From NCBI RefSeq assembly GCF_000002995.4, contig NW_025062368.1:1-18133 (forward strand): a stretch of DNA of 18,133 nucleotides, given 5' to 3'. The DNA is from Brugia malayi (taxonomy: Eukaryota; Nematoda; Chromadorea; Rhabditida; Onchocercidae). Below, one piece after another: positions 1 through 7,279 of the stretch (position 1 is the first letter of the stretch; the number at the start of each line of letters is the position of its first letter). The notes beneath the pieces were generated by a model that saw only the letters and a program-made list of their open reading frames with translations, did not search any database and was not told the origin of the DNA. Both the position numbers and the translations under genes were made by a program.

Positions 1-117
1 AAATAAGCTTTTTTTAGCAGTTTTGGCACTTAATTAAAATAAAATTGATAAATTAGAACCAATTTCCTTGTCTAATGTAAGATAACTATGACAAATTTAA
101 AATTTTTAAAAAATTCA

Positions 118-141
118 AAATTTAAATTTGAATTTAAATTT
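118..141. repeat. AT-only palindromic core of the monomer (first copy)
   Basis: Two perfect 11-bp arms, AAATTTAAATT (118-128) and AATTTAAATTT (131-141), flank a 2-base centre TG. They lie in a ~90-bp stretch of the monomer with almost no G or C, ending in the palindrome AATCATGATT (167-176). The block recurs in essentially every satellite unit. Such sequence can extrude hairpins, unwinds easily and resembles matrix-attachment or origin-type DNA; any function is inference. Confidence 0.75.
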
Positions 142-277
142 AATTTAAATTCTTAAATTGAATTAAAATCATGATTAATTGAAAGTTTTATTAATTTTGC
201 TGATGAATTTATGCGCAAAACTTAATTACAAAAGCGTATTTTAACATTTAAACTATAAAATGACAACACAATATAAG

Positions 278-289
278 ACCAGCACTGGT
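278..289. repeat. Conserved GC-rich dyad ACCAGCACTGGT (first copy)
   Basis: A 5-bp inverted repeat (ACCAG/CTGGT) around CA, within the GC-richest segment of an otherwise AT-rich monomer (GACCAGCACTGGTACAATGC). I find it unchanged in every forward unit I read, including the edge monomers before arrays B and C whose other half has diverged. It is missing from the rearranged inverted unit near 17840. The shape fits a protein-binding dyad, but it does not match the CENP-B box, and no factor can be named. Confidence 0.7.
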
Positions 290-3200
290 ACAATGCACGT
301 AACATAGTCAATCAGGTTCAAAATAAGCTTTTTTTAGCAGTTTTGGCACTTAATTAAAATAAAATTGATAAATTAGAACCAATTTCCCTGTCTAATGTAA
401 GATAACTATGACAAATTTAAAAATTTTTAAAAATTCAAAATTTAAATTTGAATTTAAATTTAATTTAAATTCTTAAATTGAATTAAAATCATGATTAATT
501 GAAAGTTTTATTAATTTTGCTGATGAATTTAATGCGCAAAACTTAATTACAAAAGCGTATTTTAACATTTAAACTATAAAATGACAACACAATATAAGAC
601 CAGCACTGGTACAATGCACGTAACATAGTCAATCAGGTTCAAAATAAGCTTTTTTTAGCAGTTTTGGCACTTAATTAAAACTAAAATTGATAAATTAGAA
701 CCAATTTCCTTGTCTAATGTAAGATAACTATGACAAATTTTAAAATTTTTAAAAAATTCAAAATTTAAATTTGAATTTAAATTTAATTTAAATTCTTAAA
801 TTGAATTAAAATCATGATTAATTGAAAGTTTTATTAATTTTGCTGATGAATTTATGCGCAAAACTTAATTACAAAAGCGTATTTTAACATTTAAACTATA
901 AAATGACAACACAATATAAGACCAGCACTGGTACAATGCACGTAACATAGTCAATCAGGTTCAAAATAAGCTTTTTTTAGCAGTTTTGGCACTTAATTAA
1001 AACTAAAATTGATAAATTAGAACCAATTTCCTTGTCTAATGTAAGATAACTATGACAAATTTAAAATTTTTAAAAAATTCAAAATTTAAATTTGAATTTA
1101 AATTTAATTTAAATTCTTAAATTGAATTAAAATCATGATTAATTGAAAGTTTTATTAATTTTGCTGATGAATTTATGCGCAAAACTTAATTACAAAAGCG
1201 TATTTTAACATTTAAACTATAAAATGACAACACAATATAAGACCAGCACTGGTACAATGCACGTAACATAGTCAATCAGGTTCAAAATAAGCTTTTTTTA
1301 GCAGTTTTGGCACTTAATTAAAATTAAAATTGATAAATTAGAACCAATTTCCTTGTCTAATGTAAGATAACTATGACAAATTTTAAAATTTTTAAAAAAT
1401 TCAAAATTTAAATTTGAATTTAAATTTAATTTAAATTCTTAAATTGAATTAAAATCATGATTAATTGAAAGTTTTATTAATTTTGCTGATGAATTTATGC
1501 GCAAAACTTAATTACAAAAGCGTATTTTAACATTTAAACTATAAAATGACAACACAATATAAGACCAGCACTGGTACAATGCACGTAACATAGTCAATCA
1601 GGTTCAAAATAAGCTTTTTTTAGCAGTTTTGGCACTTAATTAAAACTAAAATTGATAAATTAGAACCAATTTCCTTGTCTAATGTAAGATAACTATGACA
1701 AATTTTAAAATTTTTAAAAAATTCAAAATTTAAATTTGAATTTAAATTTAATTTAAATTCTTAAATTGAATTAAAATCATGATTAATTGAAAGTTTTATT
1801 AATTTTGCTGATGAATTTATGCGCAAAACTTAATTACAAAAGCGTATTTTAACATTTAAACTATAAAATGACAACACAATATAAGACCAGCACTGGTACA
1901 ATGCACGTAACATAGTCAATCAGGTTCAAAATAAGCTTTTTTTAGCAGTTTTGGCACTTAATTAAAACTAAAATTGATAAATTAGAACCAATTTCCTTGT
2001 CTAATGTAAGATAACTATGACAAATTTTAAAATTTTTAAAAAATTCAAAATTTAAATTTGAATTTAAATTTAATTTAAATTCTTAAATTGAATTAAAATC
2101 ATGATTAATTGAAAGTTTTATTAATTTTGCTGATGAATTTATGCGCAAAACTTAATTACAAAAGCGTATTTTAACATTTAAACTATAAAATGACAACACA
2201 ATATAAGACCAGCACTGGTACAATGCACGTAACATAGTCAATCAGGTTCAAAATAAGCTTTTTTTAGCAGTTTTGGCACTTAATTAAAACTAAAATTGAT
2301 AAATTAGAACCAATTTCCTTGTCTAATGTAAGATAACTATGACAAATTTTAAAATTTTTAAAAAATTCAAAATTTAAATTTGAATTTAAATTTAATTTAA
2401 ATTCTTAAATTGAATTAAAATCATGATTAATTGAAAGTTTTATTAATTTTGCTGATGAATTTATGCGCAAAACTTAATTACAAAAGCGTATTTTAACATT
2501 TAAACTATAAAATGACAACACAATATAAGACCAGCACTGGTACAATGCACGTAACATAGTCAATCAGGTTCAAAATAAGCTTTTTTTAGCAGTTTTGGCA
2601 CTTAATTAAAACTAAAATTGATAAATTAGAACCAATTTCCTTGTCTAATGTAAGATAACTATGACAAATTTAAAAATTTTTAAAAAATTCAAAATTTAAA
2701 TTTGAATTTAAATTTAATTTAAATTCTTAAATTGAATTAAAATCATGATTAATTGAAAGTTTTATTAATTTTGCTGATGAATTTATGCGCAAAACTTAAT
2801 TACAAAAGCGTATTTTAACATTTAAACTATAAAATGACAACACAATATAAGACCAGCACTGGTACAATGCACGTAACATAGTCAATCAGGTTCAAAATAA
2901 GCTTTTTTTAGCAGTTTTGGCACTTAATTAAAACTAAAATTGATAAATTAGAACCAATTTCCTTGTCTAATGTAAGATAACTATGACAAATTTTAAAATT
3001 TTTAAAAAATTCAAAATTTAAATTTGAATTTAAATTTAATTTAAATTCTTAAATTGAATTAAAATCATGATTAATTGAAAGTTTTATTAATTTTGCTGAT
3101 GAATTTATGCGCAAAACTTAATTACAAAAGCGTATTTTAACATTTAAACTATAAAATGACAACACAATATAAGACCAGCACTGGTACAATGCACGTAACA

Positions 3201-5149
3201 TAGTCAATCAGGTTCAAAATAAGCTTTTTTTAGCAGTTTTGGCACTTAATTAAAACTAAAATTGATAAATTAGAACCAATTTCCTTGTCTAATGTAAGAT
3301 AACTATGACAAATTTTAAAATTTTTAAAAAATTCAAAATTTAAATTTGAATTTAAATTTAATTTAAATTCTTAAATTGAATTAAAATCATGATTAATTGA
3401 AAGTTTTATTAATTTTGCTGATGAATTTATGCGCAAAACTTAATTACAAAAGCGTATTTTAACATTTAAACTATAAAATGACAACACAATATAAGACCAG
3501 CACTGGTACAATGCACGTAACATAGTCAATCAGGTTCAAAATAAGCTTTTTTTAGCAGTTTTGGCACTTAATTAAAATTAAAATTGATAAATTAGAACCA
3601 ATTTCCTTGTCTAATGTAAGATAACTATGACAAATTTTAAAATTTTTAAAAAATTCAAAATTTAAATTTGAATTTAAATTTAATTTAAATTCTTAAATTG
3701 AATTAAAATCATGATTAATTGAAAGTTTTATTAATTTTGCTGATGAATTTATGCGCAAAACTTAATTACAAAAGCGTATTTTAACATTTAAACTATAAAA
3801 TGACAACACAATATAAGACCAGCACTGGTACAATGCACGTAACATAGTCAATCAGGTTCAAAATAAGCTTTTTTTAGCAGTTTTGGCACTTAATTAAAAC
3901 TAAAATTGATAAATTAGAACCAATTTCCTTGTCTAATGTAAGATAACTATGACAAATTTTAAAATTTTTAAAAAATTCAAAATTTAAATTTGAATTTAAA
4001 TTTAATTTAAATTCTTAAATTGAATTAAAATCATGATTAATTGAAAGTTTTATTAATTTTGCTGATGAATTTATGCGCAAAACTTAATTACAAAAGCGTA
4101 TTTTAACATTTAAACTATAAAATGACAACACAATATAAGACCAGCACTGGTACAATGCACGTAACATAGTCAATCAGGTTCAAAATAAGCTTTTTTTAGC
4201 AGTTTTGGCACTTAATTAAAACTAAAATTGATAAATTAGAACCAATTTCCTTGTCTAATGTAAGATAACTATGACAAATTTTAAAATTTTTAAAAAATTC
4301 AAAATTTAAATTTGAATTTAAATTTAATTTAAATTCTTAAATTGAATTAAAATCATGATTAATTGAAAGTTTTATTAATTTTGCTGATGAATTTATGCGC
4401 AAAACTTAATTACAAAAGCGTATTTTAACATTTAAACTATAAAATGACAACACAATATAAGACCAGCACTGGTACAATGCACGTAACATAGTCAATCAGG
4501 TTCAAAATAAGCTTTTTTTAGCAGTTTTGGCACTTAATTAAAATTAAAATTGATAAATTAGAACCAATTTCCTTGTCTAATGTAAGATAACTATGACAAA
4601 TTTTAAAATTTTTAAAAAATTCAAAATTTAAATTTGAATTTAAATTTAATTTAAATTCTTAAATTGAATTAAAATCATGATTAATTGAAAGTTTTATTAA
4701 TTTTGCTGATGAATTTATGCGCAAAACTTAATTACAAAAGCGTATTTTAACATTTAAACTATAAAATGACAACACAATATAAGACCAGCACTGGTACAAT
4801 GCACGTAACATAGTCAATCAGGTTCAAAATAAGCTTTTTTTAGCAGTTTTGGCACTTAATTAAAACTAAAATTGATAAATTAGAACCAATTTCCTTGTCT
4901 AATGTAAGATAACTATGACAAATTTAAAATTTTTAAAAAATTCAAAATTTAAATTTGAATTTAAATTTAATTTAAATTCTTAAATTGAATTAAAATCATG
5001 ATTAATTGAAAGTTTTATTAATTTTGCTGATGAATTTATGCGCAAAACTTAATTACAAAAGCGTATTTTAACATTTAAACTATAAAATGACAACACAATA
5101 TAAGACCAGCACTGGTACAATGCACGTAACATAGTCAATCAGGTTCAAA

Positions 5150-5353
5150 ATAAGCTTTTTTTAGCAGTTTTGGCACTTAATTAAAAACTAAAATTGATAA
5201 ATTAGAACCAATTTCCTTGTCTAATGTAAGATAACTATGACAAATTTAAAAATTTTTAAAAAACTCAAAATTTAAATTTGAATTTAAATTTAATTTAAAT
5301 TCTTAAATTGAATTAAAATCATGATTAATTGAAAGTTTTATTAATTTTGCTGA
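5150..5353 (+). repeat. Truncated terminal monomer of array A
   Basis: Last satellite unit of array A, ending about 204 bases after its phase mark, where TTTTGCTGA leads into spacer sequence. It carries two variants not seen in internal units: five A before CTAAAATTG, and AAAAAACTCAAAA in place of AAAAAATTCAAAA. Both also occur in the terminal unit of array B at 13074-13267, so the two array ends are homologous and have escaped the homogenisation of internal units. Confidence 0.85.
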
Positions 5354-5414
5354 ATTTGTTAAAAAGTTTATCGACGCAATAAAAACAATTATCAGAAATT
5401 ATAAAAGTGAATAA
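5325..5414 (+). pseudogene. Possible coding relic spanning the array A edge
   Basis: A frame opening after a TGA inside the terminal monomer reads 29 codons across the array/spacer boundary to TAA at 5412. It starts LIESFINFAEFVKKFID and is rich in Lys and Ile. A second frame one base over continues with similar composition. The matching stretch at the array B edge (from about 13255) is broken by more indels. There is no ATG at the start and I recognise no family. It could be the decayed remnant of a gene from which the satellite arose, or chance in AT-rich DNA. Confidence 0.2.
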
Positions 5415-5540
5415 TTTCAAAAAAATCTACGACTATAACTTAGCTAAGATAAAGCAACAAAAATTACAAAATCAATTGAACAAACAAACATTTGACATAA
5501 ATAAAAAACAAGATCAATTAAAACATATCCAGTTACATTA
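5354..5540 (+). other. Spacer A between satellite and minisatellite
   Basis: A-rich, low-copy sequence joining array A to minisatellite 1. It aligns over its length with 13268-13450 (shared blocks include GTGAATAATTTCAAAA, ATAAAGCAACAAAA and CAATTAAAACATATCC) but with many substitutions and indels. It is far more diverged than the neighbouring low-copy segment is from its own copy. Its right half contains several ACAAAC/CAAACA strings that resemble the following minisatellite and may be its source. Two overlapping open frames are listed separately. Confidence 0.8.
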
Positions 5541-5541
5541 A
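5383..5541 (+). pseudogene. Possible coding relic in spacer A, Gln/Lys/Asn-rich
   Basis: Open for 52 codons to TAA at 5539-5541, with no ATG. The translation is rich in Gln, Lys, Asn and Leu (for example LAKIKQQKLQNQLNKQ), coiled-coil-like in composition. It lies in a different frame from the preceding relic, near an A-run whose length differs from the copy in spacer B (AAAA here, AAA there). It stops where the minisatellite begins. No family is recognised. A low stop density is partly explained by A-rich, T-poor composition, so coding origin is only a possibility. Confidence 0.2.
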
Positions 5542-6266
5542 ATTACAAACAATACAAACCAATTACAAACCACTTACAAACCAATTACAAACCACTTACA
5601 AACCAATTACAAACCACTTACAAACCAATTTACAAACCACCTTACAAACCAATTACAAACCACCTTACAAACCAATTACAAACCACTTACAAACCAATTA
5701 CAAACCACTTACAAACCAATTACAAACCACTTACAAACCAATTACAAACCACTTACAAACCAATTACAAACCACTTACAAACCAATTACAAACCACTTAC
5801 AAACCACTTACAAACCAATTACAAACCAATTACAAACCACTTACAAACCAATTACAAACCACTTACAAACCACTTACAAACCAATTACAAACCAATTACA
5901 AACCACTCTACAAACCAATTACAAACCACTTACAAACCACTTACAAACCAATTACAAACCACCTACAAACCAATTACAAACCACTTACAAACCAATTACA
6001 AACCACTACAAACCAATTACAAACCACTTACAAACCAATTACAAACCAATTACAAACCATTACAAACCACTCACAAACCAATTACAAACCACTTACAAAC
6101 CACTTACAAACCAATTACAAACCACTTACAAACCAATTACAAACCACTAACAAACCAATTACAAACCACTTACAAACCACTTACAAACCAGTTACAAACC
6201 AATTACAAACCACTCACAAACCAATTACAAACCACTTACAAACCAATTACAAACCACTTACAAACC
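5541..6266 (+). repeat. 11-bp minisatellite 1 (CAAACCA + ATTA or CTTA), ~66 copies
   Basis: Tandem 11-mers ATTACAAACCA and CTTACAAACCA, often alternating as a 22-bp dimer, with variants (CTCAC, CCTAC, CTAAC, AGTTAC) and occasional 10- or 12-bp units. The + strand is almost free of G. It contains no ATG, so although the + frames are mostly open (an exception is TAA at 6148) there is no start for translation. The left edge is degenerate (AATTACAAACAATACAAACC). The right part, from about 6068 on, is identical to minisatellite 2 from 14252 on. To the left the arrays differ in order and length. Confidence 0.95.
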
Positions 6267-6462
6267 TGCCTTATTTCATTTAATTAAAATAAAAACAAAA
6301 GTTTTCTGTACCGATAAAAAAAAAAACGAGCTTTCTGTGCTAATTGCATTTCAGGATATTAGCAAATCATTCAAACTAGACAAGATGGACAAATGCGTTA
6401 AAAGGAAAGTTGAAAAATTAGAAAAAAACTGCAATCCAAAACATTTTTCGTTATTTGGATAA
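6151..6462 (+). pseudogene. Open frame running out of minisatellite 1 (no gene recognised)
   Basis: After TAA at 6148 this frame stays open 103 codons, through the last ~38 minisatellite codons and ~65 codons of low-copy sequence, to TAA at 6460. The only ATG is at 6385, leaving a 25-residue peptide starting MDKCVKRKVEKLEKN. The upstream part reads through an A11 tract. In the second copy, a one-base gain and a one-base loss of A shift the intervening frame and create TAA at 14500, so the long frame is not preserved; the ATG part survives at 14569-14646. No family is recognised and it is probably not a functional gene. TGCTAATTGCATTTCAG before GATATT also resembles a 3' splice site, so a decayed last exon is conceivable. 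Confidence 0.2.
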
Positions 6463-6498
6463 AGTTTTGGCTAGAAATTTCTGAAAATATTTGCATTG

Positions 6499-6517
6499 CA
6501 CTGAGAATGGCTCAGTG
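6499..6517. other. Perfect small hairpin (7-bp stem, 5-base loop)
   Basis: CACTGAG at 6499-6505 and CTCAGTG at 6511-6517 form a perfect stem around AATGG. It lies just after the open frame ending at 6462, in otherwise AT-rich DNA, and recurs unchanged at 14683-14701. It could be an RNA 3'-end or protein-binding structure. It is not the histone mRNA stem-loop. Confidence 0.6.
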
Positions 6518-6709
6518 AATAATGCTTTCGCTTTCTCTATTATGATAAATTCACTGCAATCAGATTGATGGATAGATCATTAACTATATTATGTTTGCAG
6601 CAGAAAAAAGTTGATTAGAACAAAGTTAAATAATACATAAAGTTTGCTAAATTGATGGGTTAAATAAACGATATTCACAACAGATTGTTCTAAATTGCAA
6701 TTAAAGGCA

Positions 6710-6767
6710 AGCGAAGAGAACACATAGTTGGATATTTATATAAAACATATTTTGTCATTTCTTCGCT
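6710..6767. other. 8-bp inverted repeat around a TATA-like box
   Basis: AGCGAAGA at 6710-6717 pairs perfectly with TCTTCGCT at 6760-6767, leaving 42 bases between them that contain TATATAAAA. Found unchanged in copy 2, 8184 bases downstream. With a loop this long, an RNA stem or a spaced pair of binding sites are both only possibilities. Confidence 0.4.
6737..6745 (+). promoter_or_regulatory. TATA-box-like TATATAAAA
   Basis: A canonical-looking TATA box in copy 1, followed about 165 bases downstream by a 20-T run. The same box is at 14921-14929 in copy 2. In ~75% AT DNA such a match is weak evidence. If real, a transcript would start near 6770 and run toward the T20 run. Confidence 0.25.
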
Positions 6768-6907
6768 ATTTATTGCTTTTAGTTATTGAAGATTAAGAAT
6801 TGTGCAGATTTATAGCTCGGATCAAGTAGTTGAAGTAATGACATGGTCATAGATCGCAAAACAATAACTTCTGGCTCGGCATTTCATAGTAATATTGATT
6901 GTTCTCG

Positions 6908-6927
6908 TTTTTTTTTTTTTTTTTTTT
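6908..6927 (+). other. T20 homopolymer, possible Pol III stop, splice tract or old poly(A)
   Basis: Twenty T, preceded by GTTCTCG and followed by AACAG. On the + strand it could be a Pol III terminator or a polypyrimidine tract before AACAG; on the - strand it would be a poly(A) tract. The length is also 20 in copy 2 (15092-15111), which for an unstable homopolymer supports very recent duplication or conversion. Confidence 0.5.
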
Positions 6928-7042
6928 AACAGTTTCATTAATATTTGAAATTCATTTTTTCTTATACGCTGCTTCATTTATAAAAGATTTTTCTAGATTT
7001 TAGATGAGAAACACCAATTTAAATTGCCAATGAACTGATTAA

Positions 7043-7201
7043 AAAATAGGACAATTACATTATTTTAATAATTTCACTAGAGCAAAGAATGAGCAAGAAT
7101 GCTATATCAGTACACTACAGCAATTCAAAAACAAACCTGATGATCAGCATGATTTAGTGGATGATTTTTGCGCAAAACCTAATTACAAAAGCTTATTTTA
7201 A
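7043..7201 (+). pseudogene. Possible coding relic ending inside the diverged edge monomer
   Basis: Open for 52 codons after TAA at 7040, ending at TAA 7199-7201, with no ATG at its start. It includes the stretch ECYISTLQQFKNKPDDQHDL. In copy 2 one extra T changes the end: the frame closes at 15365-15367 after VDDFLRKT. The satellite monomer has a related frame at the same place (ADEFMRKT then TAA, 199-225 in the first unit), showing that flank and monomer share ancestry. No protein family is recognised, and the frame may be chance in AT-rich DNA. Confidence 0.25.
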
Positions 7202-7279
7202 TATTTAAACTTTAAAATGACATTACAATATAAGACCAGCACTGGTACAATGCACGTAACATAGTCAATCAGGTTCAAA
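7160..7279 (+). repeat. Diverged partial monomer at the left edge of array B
   Basis: Aligns with the last ~120 bases of the satellite monomer, from GATGAATTT to GGTTCAA. The first ~70 bases carry many changes (GATGATTTTTGCGC, AACCTAATT, GCTTATTTTAATATTT, CTTTAAAATGACATT). From AATATAAGACCAGC on it is identical to the internal consensus. Its GCTT change creates an extra AAGCTT. The same changes are in 15344-15464, so this is a fixed left boundary of the array in both higher-order copies. Confidence 0.85.

Larger units (their letters stand above)
1..5353 (+). repeat. Satellite array A, ~322-bp monomer, 16 full units plus a truncated one
   Basis: Head-to-tail tandem array. Using ATAAGCTT as a phase mark, units begin at 3, 323, 644, 966, 1287, 1609, 1931, 2253, 2575, 2897, 3219, 3541, 3863, 4185, 4507, 4829 and 5150, giving periods of 320-322 bp. 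The array continues off the left edge. Units are nearly identical. Most differences are lengths of A or T runs (AAATTT/AAATTTT before AAAATTTTT) and one C/T site (AAAACTAAAATTG versus AAAATTAAAATTG; T form in the units at 1287, 3541 and 4507). The first two units have a one-base-shorter form of that site. Each unit carries one AAGCTT (HindIII) site at the phase mark, an AT-only core, and a GC-richer block near its end. No coding capacity is seen. Run-length differences could partly be sequencing error. Confidence 0.97.
6316..6918. repeat. 15-bp inverted repeat A11-CGAG / CTCG-T11
   Basis: A11 followed by CGAG at 6316-6330 is the perfect reverse complement of CTCG plus the first 11 T of a T20 run at 6904-6918. 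In copy 2 the left arm has A10 (14501-14514) and the right arm starts at 15088. Much of the arm is homopolymer. The shared CGAG and a nearby CTGT/ACAG on the outer sides make common origin possible but not certain. Confidence 0.4.
6260..7139. repeat. 9-bp direct repeat ACAAACCTG bracketing most of low-copy segment 1
   Basis: ACAAACCTG occurs at 6260-6268, at the very end of the minisatellite, and again at 7131-7139, just before the diverged partial monomer. The same pair is at 14444-14452 and 15315-15323. It could be a target-site duplication around an ~862-bp insertion, or a microhomology left by recombination. The bracketed segment has no terminal inverted repeats, and ACAAACC is the minisatellite motif, so chance is quite possible. 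Confidence 0.3.
6267..7159 (+). other. Low-copy segment 1 between minisatellite and array B
   Basis: About 0.9 kb that is not tandemly repeated inside itself. It matches 14451-15343 almost perfectly; the only differences I find are three single-base changes in homopolymer runs (A-runs near 6287 and 6316-6326, and the T-run at the right boundary). It holds a perfect small hairpin, a TATA-like box, a 20-base T run, a 15-bp inverted repeat and several short open frames, listed separately. No intact gene, RNA family or transposon end with inverted repeats and target duplication is convincing. Confidence 0.85.

Noticed and set aside
278..335. tRNA or SINE-like Pol III gene in each monomer (AGCACTGGT as A box, GGTTCAAAAT as B box, T7 terminator)
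   Set aside because: The box spacing is too short (~34 bases), GGTTCAAAAT lacks the usual end of the B box, and no acceptor, D or T stem can be folded.
1..5353. CRISPR-like regular repeats
   Set aside because: The whole 322-bp unit is repeated without variable spacers, and no cas-like gene is present; this is a satellite array.
5541..6266. Telomere repeat array
   Set aside because: The G-rich strand unit GGTTTGTAATT does not match a telomere repeat I know, and the array is internal and flanked by other sequence on both sides.
6463..6905. Long protein if TAA/TAG are read as glutamine (ciliate-type code)
   Set aside because: The frame following 6462 gives protein-like text with TAA/TAG as Gln, but their density is what AT-rich random DNA gives, TGA still occurs at 6502 and 6787, and another frame looks equally protein-like.
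6267..7159. Intact DNA transposon or retroelement
   Set aside because: No terminal inverted repeats at the segment ends, no transposase or reverse transcriptase motif, and the T20 run is internal.
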